64,000 bases of DNA from Crocinitomicaceae bacterium (GTDB taxonomy: Bacteria > Bacteroidota > Bacteroidia > Flavobacteriales_D > Crocinitomicaceae). Below, piece by piece: positions 45,616-53,205 of this stretch. The translations under genes were made by a program, and so were the position numbers. Within the stretch, counting starts at the first letter, position 1; the number at the start of each line of letters is the position of its first letter. The DNA lies in assembly GCA_024639405.1 (NCBI GenBank), contig JAHEIL010000015.1, forward strand, positions 3,263-67,262, in the 5' to 3' direction. The notes beneath the pieces were generated by a model. The model made no database searches and was not told where the DNA came from. It was given only the letters and a program-made list of their open reading frames with translations.

Positions 45616-45748
45616 ATTAATCAATGAGAAAATGATTCAATGTAAAAATTAATTGATACATTATTACATTAGAAAATTGTTATATTATATAATTGTTACA
45701 TTTTCACATTAGTTAATTGTTACATTAATTAATTGATACATTAAAATT
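45616..45748. repeat. Right flank of the four-helix-bundle insertion
   Basis: A 133-base stretch made of short phrases such as ATTGATACATT, AATTGTTACATT and ATTTTCACATT (45701-45711). The last is the reverse complement of the left flank phrase. TTAATTGATACATTA occurs twice. It carries the upstream region of scoB. Confidence 0.65.
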
Positions 45749-46405
45749 ATGGCACTAGATAAAACAGGCATTGCTAAAAGAATAGCACAAGAACTTCAAA
45801 ATGGTTGGTATGTTAATTTAGGAATTGGAATTCCAACCTTGGTAGCCAATTATATTCCTGAAGGAATTGATGTTGAATTTCAATCTGAAAATGGTGTGCT
45901 TGGAATGGGACAATTTCCATTGGAAGAAGAAGTGGATGCTGATTTAATCAATGCAGGTAAGCAAACGATTACAGTTAAAGAAGGTGCTTCATTTTTCGAT
46001 TCTGCAATGTCTTTTGCTATGATTCGTGGTCAACATGTTCAATTAACCGTTTTAGGCGCAATGGAAGTGTCTCAAAATGGAGACATTGCCAATTGGAAAA
46101 TTCCGGGTAAAATGGTAAAAGGAATGGGTGGTGCTATGGACTTAGTAGCTTCTGCTGAAAACATAATTGTTGCAATGATGCATTCGAACAAAGCGGGTGA
46201 ATCAAAAATATTAAAAGAATGTACATTACCACTTACGGGTGTTGGTTGCGTTAAAAAAGTTGTCACTGAATTAGCAGTAATGGAAATAAAAGACGGTGCT
46301 TTTCACCTTATTGAACGTGCCCCAGGTGTTAGTGTTGAGGAAATAATCTCTAAAACAGAAGGTAAATTAATTGTGCCTGAGCATGTGCCTGAGATGAAGA
46401 TTTGA
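45749..46405 (+). CDS. scoB: 3-oxoacid CoA-transferase, subunit B
   Basis: Beta subunit of the CoA-transferase, carrying the catalytic glutamate in QSENGVLGMG (about residues 49-58). Also seen are NLGIGIPTLVANYIP and GAMEVSQNGDIANWKIPGK. 218 residues is the normal length, so the insertion upstream did not damage it. Whether it is still cotranscribed with scoA across the inserted gene is unknown. Confidence 0.94.
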   Translation: MALDKTGIAKRIAQELQNGWYVNLGIGIPTLVANYIPEGIDVEFQSENGVLGMGQFPLEEEVDADLINAGKQTITVKEGASFFDSAMSFAMIRGQHVQLTVLGAMEVSQNGDIANWKIPGKMVKGMGGAMDLVASAENIIVAMMHSNKAGESKILKECTLPLTGVGCVKKVVTELAVMEIKDGAFHLIERAPGVSVEEIISKTEGKLIVPEHVPEMKI

Positions 46406-46550
46406 GAAAAGATTTAATGAGGCAAGACTTCAAGAATGAAGGAGTGAAGGAATGAAAAAATGAAACGAGATCGTGGTTCTATTGAAATTTAAATCTAATA
46501 CCTTGAAAAAAGACAAAAGGATGTTAATATTTTAAGACTGTCTGAATAAA

Positions 46551-46796
46551 TTGTCGTTCTATCCCAATCCAACAAACGGAGATTTATATCTTGATTTTAT
46601 ACTTAAAGAAAATGCAGATGTTTCTTTCGAAATAGTAGATATAAATGGAGCTATTTTGCACAAATCGAAAGAACAAAAGTATTCAACAGGGCAACAGAAC
46701 TTAAACTTGAACGTTAATGGTTGGGTTAGTGGTATTTATTTTATAAAACTTAGTTGTAATAATGAGATTTCGCATGCTAAATTCATTAAAAATTAA
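46551..46796 (+). pseudogene. Orphan T9SS C-terminal domain, remnant of a secreted protein gene
   Basis: Encodes only a sorting domain: it reads NKLSFYPNPTNGD shortly after an in-frame stop (46533-46535), then the beta strands (FEIVDINGAILHK), and finishes GIYFIKLSCNNEISHAKFIKN. There is no ATG, no signal peptide and no cargo domain upstream, and the sequence before the stop does not code in this frame. It is best read as the 3' remnant of a deleted T9SS substrate gene. Its end overlaps the start of the next gene by about 23 bases. Confidence 0.8.
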
Positions 46797-47805
46797 AAAA
46801 GTTATTATTTATTGCATAATAATACTAATTATACATGGCTGTGAAAAAGATAGTCCTGTATCTGGTAATTGTTCTACATGCACAGATGATGAGTGTTTGG
46901 ATTTTGTTTGGCCAGGTAACATCATTTTTGAAGATTACATAACAACCGGTCCACAATACAAATTACCTTTTTTCAATCCTTTAAATGGAGATGAATTTGT
47001 TTATGTGAAAGTTGACAAAGAAACTTCGACATTTAATTATGAATTAATAAAACATGTAATTAGTTCTGGACAAGAAACTATATTGTGTAATTCTCAAATG
47101 ATTATTGGGCAGCCTCAATGGGGTGAGCAAGGTGTTATTATTTTTACCGTTATTGGAAATAAAATAATGAAAATAAATGATGACGGTAGTGGTCTTGTTC
47201 AGGTTACTCCCAATGGAGTTGAATGTCTTTATCCAATATTTGAAAAAGGCGGATTTCGATTTTTTGTATCTGGCACAACAGTTTCAGTTAACGGCAATTA
47301 TTTCCCAATTTTTGATTTAAATGGTATTATAGTAGATTCTGTTAAATATAGATTTGGAAATAATCAGATAAGTTATCCATATTGTTCAGATGGTTCAATG
47401 AAAAAAGGATATTATACGTATGCTGATATTAATAGTTCGCCATTGGAGATTAGTTTTTGTAAATTGAATAATGATGAATCAATCCTAAGTTTTTATAAAT
47501 TGGATATGCCAAATGGTCTTGGTTTACCACATGCAATTTGTAAAAACGATAAAAAACTCTTTTTCACTCAGTTTCAAAAAGGATTATTCAGACTCAATCT
47601 AATCACAGGTTCGGTTGATAAAATCAGTTCAAATTGCCAATCAAGGTATATTAATTCTGTAAGCATTTCTACAGATGGGAATTACATTATTTACGAACAA
47701 GTTAAAGGTGTTAAAACTGGAATAGATCAAGAAATTGACGAACAATCAGAAATTTATATGGTGAATGTAAATACGTGTAAGAAAACTAAGATAATTGGTG
47801 AATGA
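46774..47805 (+). CDS. Lipoprotein with predicted beta-propeller repeats
   Basis: 343 residues with a signal ending IIHGC (lipidated Cys23) and a short cysteine-rich segment (CSTCTDDEC). The mature protein has repeated WD/TolB-like blades: PQWGEQGVIIFTV, IMKINDDGSGLVQVT, NDDESILSF-like and ISTDGNYIIYEQ, so a TolB-type propeller is likely. I chose ATG 46774, since MLNSLKIKK gives a normal signal peptide; ATG 46762 is also possible. The start lies inside the 3' end of the T9SS remnant. The gene is in the decayed zone and may be of recent or foreign origin; function unknown. Confidence 0.65.
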   Translation: MLNSLKIKKVIIYCIIILIIHGCEKDSPVSGNCSTCTDDECLDFVWPGNIIFEDYITTGPQYKLPFFNPLNGDEFVYVKVDKETSTFNYELIKHVISSGQETILCNSQMIIGQPQWGEQGVIIFTVIGNKIMKINDDGSGLVQVTPNGVECLYPIFEKGGFRFFVSGTTVSVNGNYFPIFDLNGIIVDSVKYRFGNNQISYPYCSDGSMKKGYYTYADINSSPLEISFCKLNNDESILSFYKLDMPNGLGLPHAICKNDKKLFFTQFQKGLFRLNLITGSVDKISSNCQSRYINSVSISTDGNYIIYEQVKGVKTGIDQEIDEQSEIYMVNVNTCKKTKIIGE

Positions 47806-48019
47806 TAAAATTTTAAAGTTGTTTTTGCATACTAACTTTATTAAAGATAATATTTGTTGCGTTGGAATACAATTAATGTGAAATGGATTTAAAAAGGATG
47901 AGTAATGAGTTTAAAAATAAAATGATTCTAAAACGATAAGACTAAAACGTTGTTTACCATAAATCCCTACTCAAAACTCAAAACTTTCAAAAGTACGTTG
48001 GACTCCAAAAATCGAAACT

Positions 48020-48045
48020 CTAACCAACTAATTAACTAGCCAACT
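48020..48045. repeat. TTAG-rich degenerate repeat after the 48048 gene
   Basis: Phrases CTAACCAACTAATTAACTAG directly downstream of the stop of the minus-strand T9SS gene. Similar phrases lie at 49501-49545 and 53120-53202, each at the 3' end of a minus-strand gene. The rest of 47806-48047 shows no feature. Confidence 0.55.
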
Positions 48046-48047
48046 TA

Positions 48048-49115
48048 TCAATTCATCATCAACTTCCCACTATCACAAATTCCATTTTCATTAATTAATG
48101 CATACTGGTAGATGCCTTTAGCAAAAAGAGGTAAAAATATCTTTTCTTGGTTGGAGCTGAAAGCATGCTCAAACACCACACGACCCATTGCATCAAAAAC
48201 CCTCACTTTTGTTGGGCCTTTTGCAAAAACCTCTAATGCAATTGGAGCACTGCTTGAACCTGGATTAGAAGACACTTTTAAATGCTCCTCAAATGGAAAC
48301 TCATCGGGGCAGCAAGTAGGGCAGGCCTTTAAGGAGAAATCATCGAAGAAACGGTATTCTCCAGTTCCCCAATCTCCAGGGTTTGGGATGTTATCAATTT
48401 TGAGTTCATCCGCTGTGTGAAAGTTTCCAAAGGAAAAGCCTTTTTCACCACCTTGTGCCTTGAAACACGCTTTTACTTGAACCCAATTAATAGAATCCCT
48501 AAAAATCTCTTGTTCCGAATATATTTTATACCCAAAATCTGTTAAGTTAGTTACGTCTAAAATGGTATCGTAAGTGATGACTACATCAAATGCATTAGAG
48601 GAGAACTGAATTAAATCTGCTTTACTCATGTAACACGAAAATTCATAAAGACTGTCTTTTTGCAATTCAGTTGAAAATTTACCTGCTGCATAGTCATCAT
48701 TTAAACTTAAAAATTTATTATTGTACTCATCCCAACTAATTCCTGTTAACATTAACCCTAAATAATTATTGCCATTTCTTGGTTGTTGAAAACCTGTAAA
48801 ACTATTGGGTGCTGAACAATCTACTTTTGAATCTGAAAGTAGAGAGTACACATCCGTTGTCCAATGATGTTCAACAGAATCGATATAAGGTATCCACCAA
48901 TTGAGTACGTTAGCATGTCTAACTTCGTAAAATGTTGAATAATCGATGTATTCACCCAAGGTAGTTGGTGTATATATTAAATTCTCAACCGAAGGATTTA
49001 ATATTAAATTTTGTTGGCTGTATACTTTATTAGGTGCGTTACTTAACGCACCTAATAACAAAACTTTCAACAATAATTTACTCAACCACCAATTTTTGTG
49101 TTTCAATGCTTTCAT
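48048..49115 (-). CDS. Secreted T9SS-type protein of unknown function
   Basis: 355 residues from the ATG at 49115, with a signal peptide ending NKVYSQ and an N-terminal QQNLILNPSVEN motif typical of surface proteins with a jelly-roll, galactose-binding-like domain (LGLMLTG, FSCYMSKAD, WVQVKACFKAQGGEKGFSFGNF). The last 80 residues look like a weak sorting domain (VSSNPGSSSAPIALEVF, MGRVVFEH, GIYQYALINENG). The YPNP motif is degenerate (SSNPG). Upstream of the chosen start, 5' sequence overlaps the end of a T9SS pseudogene in another frame. Cargo function unknown. Confidence 0.7.
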   Translation of the reverse strand: MKALKHKNWWLSKLLLKVLLLGALSNAPNKVYSQQNLILNPSVENLIYTPTTLGEYIDYSTFYEVRHANVLNWWIPYIDSVEHHWTTDVYSLLSDSKVDCSAPNSFTGFQQPRNGNNYLGLMLTGISWDEYNNKFLSLNDDYAAGKFSTELQKDSLYEFSCYMSKADLIQFSSNAFDVVITYDTILDVTNLTDFGYKIYSEQEIFRDSINWVQVKACFKAQGGEKGFSFGNFHTADELKIDNIPNPGDWGTGEYRFFDDFSLKACPTCCPDEFPFEEHLKVSSNPGSSSAPIALEVFAKGPTKVRVFDAMGRVVFEHAFSSNQEKIFLPLFAKGIYQYALINENGICDSGKLMMN

Positions 49116-49405
49116 CGTTGTATTGAATTTGTAAAACATACATGCCTGCATTCAATTGTAAGGCAATTTCTTTAGTGTAGTCGTCAATCTTACAACTCAT
49201 TATTTCATTTCCTTTCAAGTCAAAGATATGAATTGTTTTGATAAGTTGCTCACTTTCAATCGTAAATTGTTCATTGAAAGGATTCGGATAGATTTTAGTT
49301 TTATTACGTTGAGCAATATTTTAAATTTTTAAAACTCATTTCTCGTAAATCTTCCCCATTGATATCTAACATGGCGCGTGCTTGGTACACGGCTGCTCCG
49401 TATAA
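49078..49405 (-). pseudogene. Truncated and frameshifted T9SS substrate gene (3' remnant)
   Basis: Read on the minus strand: from 49405, LYGAAVYQARAMLDINGED..., continuing to about 49324; a frame change near 49320 then continues NIAQRNKTKIYPNPFNE, a T9SS sorting domain ending QKLVVE at the TAA at 49078-49080. The frameshift removes any single open frame, and an upstream TGA lies in the adjacent dispersed repeat. The 5' part is missing: the coding trace begins right at the CTCTGCGCCTCTGCGGTGAG repeat (49411-49432), suggesting truncation at that point. Its 3' end overlaps the N-terminal codons of the 48048-49115 gene. Confidence 0.8.
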
Positions 49406-49410
49406 TTTTT

Positions 49411-49432
49411 CTCACCGCAGAGGCGCAGAGAA
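49411..49432. repeat. Dispersed repeat CTCTGCGCCTCTGCGG at a gene breakpoint
   Basis: The minus strand reads CTCTGCGCCTCTGCGGTGAG, a phrase I know as a common dispersed repeat in many bacterial genomes. It abuts the truncated T9SS remnant (49078-49405). The rest of the gap to the EamA gene (49433-49500) is AT-rich with no feature. Confidence 0.5.
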
Positions 49433-49500
49433 TTTATTTAAGTTGCTGTTGTCATAGGAATTAATAATTAAACCAAAATCATTATTCTCTTGCAATCAAA

Positions 49501-49545
49501 ACTAATGACTAATCAACTAACTACTAACACCTAATTAACTAACCA
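49501..49545. repeat. TTAG-rich degenerate repeat at the 3' end of the EamA gene
   Basis: Phrases ACTAATGACTAATCAACTAA and CTAATTAACTAACC cover the stop codon (49539-49541) and downstream region of the minus-strand transporter gene. Part of the same family as 48020-48045 and 53120-53202. Confidence 0.55.
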
Positions 49546-50462
49546 ACTTTTCTCCGAGCTGTTAAATAAACGCCAAAAAAGATGAGTAACATGTAACCAA
49601 TTTTTTGTGCCGTTATTGTATGTGTAAAATCTTCAGACCAACCTAAGTACATTAAGAAATAAGCAAAAAACATGACTAAAACAGGTTGTAAATAAATATA
49701 AACACTGGAAACTGACGCCGTAACATATTTTAATGCAAACACCGTTAACAAATAGGTTAAAAAGGTGACACCAACCACCACATACGCAATTTTATACCAA
49801 ACTTCTGATGGAATTCGATGGAAATTTGTTGTTGCAAACTCCTGTAATGTAGCTGGATAAAACAAAATAAAGATCGATCCAAACGTGAAAACATACGTTA
49901 TTACAGTTAATGGGCTGTATTTTTGCATCAATGGTTTTACCAAAACAAGGTAAACGGCATAACTTGCCGCATTGATGAATAAAAATAAATCACCCAACAA
50001 CGAGTCCCCTTTGCCTGTTCCAGCAGTTAACGTTAACAAAATTGCGCCTACCGCGCCTAACAAAATTCCAACCAGTTTTCGAGGTGTAAAACGTTCTTTC
50101 AAGATAATAAACGACAACAAAACAACCAATATTGGATTGGAAGCCATGATGATTCCAGAATTTATCGATGAAGATAAATTCAACCCATGAAAGAAAAATA
50201 ATTGATTAACTGTAACGCCAAATAAACCACAAACAATCAATAGAAACCAATCTTTTCGAGCGATTTTTTCTTTCGGTAAGAAGAATTTTACAAGCCAAAA
50301 AAGCAGTGTGGCTCCAACTGCTCGAAATAAAATAAAAACACTAGGACTTAAATAAGCAGGCATTACACCTTTTGCCAAAACATGACTTGCGCCGTATAAG
50401 GCATTCACTGCAAACAAAGAAAGATGTGCCCAAAAGGCTTTTGTTTGTTTGAAAAGAATCAT
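49539..50462 (-). CDS. EamA/DMT-family transporter
   Basis: 307 residues with ten hydrophobic helices in two EamA repeats (for example AVNALYGASHVLAKGV in repeat 1, and LFINAASYAVYLVLVKPLM in repeat 2). The family exports or imports small metabolites, often amino acids or related compounds; the substrate cannot be told from sequence. It overlaps the end of the ArsC/Spx-like gene by 4 bases (ATGA), so they are translationally coupled. Confidence 0.88.
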   Translation of the reverse strand: MILFKQTKAFWAHLSLFAVNALYGASHVLAKGVMPAYLSPSVFILFRAVGATLLFWLVKFFLPKEKIARKDWFLLIVCGLFGVTVNQLFFFHGLNLSSSINSGIIMASNPILVVLLSFIILKERFTPRKLVGILLGAVGAILLTLTAGTGKGDSLLGDLFLFINAASYAVYLVLVKPLMQKYSPLTVITYVFTFGSIFILFYPATLQEFATTNFHRIPSEVWYKIAYVVVGVTFLTYLLTVFALKYVTASVSSVYIYLQPVLVMFFAYFLMYLGWSEDFTHTITAQKIGYMLLIFFGVYLTARRKVG

Positions 50463-50818
50463 GTGGTTTTAGCAAACGATTTCATGGCTGCTTCGACATC
50501 TTTCTTCGCATTACCGATAAAAATTTCGTCTCCATTAATCATAAATGGACGTTTTAAAAACGTGTATTCTTGCAGCATATAATTGCGAAAATCTTCATCC
50601 ATTAAATCCATTTTGTCTAATCCCAACCCTCGGTATTTCATTGCCCGCTTTGAAAATAAGGCTTCGTAGGAACCTACTTTTTCTTTCAACCAATCCAATG
50701 TTTCTGCTGAGATGTTCTCTTCTTTAATGTCTTGAAGTGTCACTGTTGCATCCGGCGCAAGTTCACGCAAGATTTTTTGACAAGTAGAACACGAGCTTAA
50801 ATGGTATATTTTTTTCAT
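50459..50818 (-). CDS. ArsC/Spx-family thioredoxin-fold protein
   Basis: 119 residues. The redox motif is CSTCQK (Cys9, Cys12), and the family signature KRPFMING with the conserved Arg is present near residue 93. Members are arsenate reductases or Spx-like regulators; the CxxC with two cysteines is more like Spx/YffB relatives than classical ArsC, so I do not name it arsenate reductase. It precedes the EamA gene with a 4-base overlap and follows the outer-membrane protein gene by 12 bp. Confidence 0.85.
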   Translation of the reverse strand: MKKIYHLSSCSTCQKILRELAPDATVTLQDIKEENISAETLDWLKEKVGSYEALFSKRAMKYRGLGLDKMDLMDEDFRNYMLQEYTFLKRPFMINGDEIFIGNAKKDVEAAMKSFAKTT

Positions 50819-50830
50819 TATCGTAGAAAA

Positions 50831-51685
50831 TTAATCTGTTGTGTAAACGGCTGGGCAGCCTTTTTGAACTTTTTTAAACAAGTAAATCCACTTCACTTGT
50901 GCTTGAATTGGAACATAATTTGAATGGTACCATTTCAAAGCAGCGCATCCACTACGCCAATCATGAAGTCCAACGATTGGAAGTGCTACACTTGGAATAA
51001 GAAAACTTCTACGCGACAATTTAATACCAAAGCCCAAACTATAATTTAACTGTAATACCAACGGTGAATGATTTCCAAGCGGTTCAAATGTTGTTGTATT
51101 TACATCGTTTGTGCTTGATGATAAGAAGCGAAAATCTGCATTGATGCCTATGCCGTTGTCAATAAAGTATTTTTTACCCAAATAAAAATTTCGGTGCGCA
51201 GAAAAGCGTCCGTACAAATAAGCGTTTGAAAAAGTGCTCGTTTCATTCAAGGTTGAAATTACTTGTCCGCCTAAATTATAATAGTTAGCTGTTACATTTT
51301 CAGCACCGTTGATCAATTTCAATCCTAAACCCCAATCGTAATAAGAAACTAAAATTGTACGCACCATTTTAGATAATTTGGATTGCTTTTTAGGAAAATG
51401 AGCCATTCCTGCTTCGATGAAAAACCCTACTTGACCTGAAGGGTCAAAAGTGTAATCAATTGGGCGATCAGCACCATCTACGATCGAATACATGCTGTTA
51501 TTCGCATCCGAACGTGTTTTAGTGTAAATCAATCCGCCTGTAACTTGAATTCCTGAATACTTATAATTATTAAAGTCAACAGCTCCAAATGCTGCGCCTC
51601 TTTTTTTACCAGGAGTAAGGTCGCGTTGTGCTAAACTCGAAAAAATTGAAAGAATTAACCAACAAATTACTAAAACCTGTTTCAT
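50831..51685 (-). CDS. Outer-membrane beta-barrel-like protein of unknown function
   Basis: 284 residues with a signal peptide (1-19, ending FSSLAQ). The mature part shows repeated aromatic-flanked strands (YKYSGIQVTGGLIY, FFIEAGMAH, YDWGLGLKLING, FYLGKKYFIDNGIGIN), as in barrel proteins, and ends with an unusual soluble tail rather than a terminal Phe. No family is recognised. It lies between kmo (9 bp upstream) and the ArsC/Spx-like gene on one strand, so it may be cotranscribed with kmo. Confidence 0.65.
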   Translation of the reverse strand: MKQVLVICWLILSIFSSLAQRDLTPGKKRGAAFGAVDFNNYKYSGIQVTGGLIYTKTRSDANNSMYSIVDGADRPIDYTFDPSGQVGFFIEAGMAHFPKKQSKLSKMVRTILVSYYDWGLGLKLINGAENVTANYYNLGGQVISTLNETSTFSNAYLYGRFSAHRNFYLGKKYFIDNGIGINADFRFLSSSTNDVNTTTFEPLGNHSPLVLQLNYSLGFGIKLSRRSFLIPSVALPIVGLHDWRSGCAALKWYHSNYVPIQAQVKWIYLFKKVQKGCPAVYTTD

Positions 51686-51694
51686 AAAATTAAA

Positions 51695-53047
51695 TTAATG
51701 TCCAGACAATGTCAATAATTTTTCCATCACCTCATCTTCATCCCATCGTGTTTCAATATTTGGAATTTCCATGATTTCATCCATGATTTTGCTTTGAATT
51801 TGACCTTGCTTGTAAGCAACACTGTAACGGATTTCACTAAAGGTAACTTGAGAATACAAAGGCATCCATTTATCTGGATGTAATGCGCTGAATTTTGCTT
51901 CAATTTTCTTGCGTAATAAAAATGCAGGATCTGCAACATAATCTCGCATTACGTAATAGTTTTCTAACGACAAATCTTGTAATGCATCACCATCAGGTTT
52001 ACGCTCTCTACTGTACTCATCAAAAATTGCTTCCCAATTATGATTGTGTTTCAGCATTAAACCATTTAAGACTGTACAATCTTCAAAACCAGCATTCATT
52101 CCTTGTCCATAAAACGGTACTGTTGCATGAGCCGCATCGCCCATTAACGCAACTTTTCCACTTGTCCATGGATAACAACGAACTATTGCTAGAGAAGACA
52201 AGGGATGGTCTTCCCATGCATCAGCGATATTTGGCATCATTTCATAAAAATCAGGGAATACCGATTTAAAGAAATTATCTACCGCTTCTTTACTTGTTAA
52301 TTTATCAAATGCATGTTCGCCTCCAGTGTGTGGCATAAATAAGGTACACGTAAACGAACCATCTTCATTTGCTAATGCAATTACCATAAAACGACCGCGC
52401 GGCCAAATATGTAAAGCATTTTTATCCATTCGGTAAGTCCCATCTGGATTGGGTGGCAATAAAATTTCACGGTAACCATCAGCAATGAAATTCTGACTGT
52501 AATTAAAACGATCTAATTTCTGCATGGAGTTGTAGCGAACTGCTGAAAAAGCACCATCTGCTGCGAAAATTACATCTGCATATGCTTCAATGTCTTCTCC
52601 TGTTTGGGTATTCTTCAAATAAACAATGCCATTTTTCAAGTCCACACGTTTACAGTCATGGTTGTAATGAATGGTTGCATTGCCGTGTTTTTCAGCAATA
52701 TCCATCATGGTTGCATTCACTTTTCCTCGAGAAACTGAATAAATCGCTTCATCTTCTTTCCCATATTGTTGGAAAGTTAGATTTCCTGCTAAATCATGCA
52801 TCATTCTTCCATACATTGGAATCGCAATTTTTCGAATTTCATCACCTACTCCAACAGCATCTAATGCTTTCCAACCTCTATTTGAAAGTGCAAGATTAAT
52901 TGATTTTCCAGCAGAAATTTCAGCTTTACGAATGTCTGGGCGACGTTCATAAATCGTAACCGAATATCCAGCCTTCGACAAATAAACTGCCCACAAAGAA
53001 CCCACTAAACCTGCTCCTACAATGATTACTTTTTTATTATTTTCCAT
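51695..53047 (-). CDS. kmo: Kynurenine 3-monooxygenase
   Basis: FAD-dependent hydroxylase turning L-kynurenine into 3-hydroxykynurenine, in tryptophan breakdown or de novo NAD synthesis. 450 residues: FAD-binding GAGLVGSLWAVYLSKAG and YERRPD at the N-terminus, a central NADPH/FAD DxxxxxR region, and MGDAAHATVPFYGQGMNAGFEDC, the GD motif. A C-terminal hydrophobic tail, common in Kmo, is not evident. It is followed by the next pathway step, kynU, only 158 bp away on the same strand (upstream), so the pair probably acts together. Confidence 0.95.
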   Translation of the reverse strand: MENNKKVIIVGAGLVGSLWAVYLSKAGYSVTIYERRPDIRKAEISAGKSINLALSNRGWKALDAVGVGDEIRKIAIPMYGRMMHDLAGNLTFQQYGKEDEAIYSVSRGKVNATMMDIAEKHGNATIHYNHDCKRVDLKNGIVYLKNTQTGEDIEAYADVIFAADGAFSAVRYNSMQKLDRFNYSQNFIADGYREILLPPNPDGTYRMDKNALHIWPRGRFMVIALANEDGSFTCTLFMPHTGGEHAFDKLTSKEAVDNFFKSVFPDFYEMMPNIADAWEDHPLSSLAIVRCYPWTSGKVALMGDAAHATVPFYGQGMNAGFEDCTVLNGLMLKHNHNWEAIFDEYSRERKPDGDALQDLSLENYYVMRDYVADPAFLLRKKIEAKFSALHPDKWMPLYSQVTFSEIRYSVAYKQGQIQSKIMDEIMEIPNIETRWDEDEVMEKLLTLSGH

Positions 53048-53119
53048 ATTTTAATTTTTTTGACTAAAAGATTTTAAGACTGAAAGACGTTATGACTAAA
53101 TCTTTATTCTTAAAAAAAT

Positions 53120-53202
53120 CTAACTAATCACTAACAAACTAATGCCTCTTTCCTAACTAACTAATATTTAACTAATGCCTAATTTCTAACAAACTAATGC
53201 CT
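53120..53202. repeat. TTAG-rich degenerate repeat between kynU and kmo
   Basis: Contains an exact 17-bp direct repeat, CTAACAAACTAATGCCT (53131-53147 and 53186-53202), and many ACTAATAACTAA-like phrases. It lies directly downstream of the kynU stop. Bases 53065-53100 have a different repetitive phrase, ACTAAAAGATTTTAAGACTG. Confidence 0.65.
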
Positions 53203-53205
53203 CAA

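Noticed and set aside
45202..45748. scoA/scoB frameshift or broken gene
   Set aside because: Both subunits are full length with intact motifs, so the gap is an insertion between genes.
51895..52269. Open frame opposite kmo
   Set aside because: Antisense shadow; kmo motifs run through the whole region.
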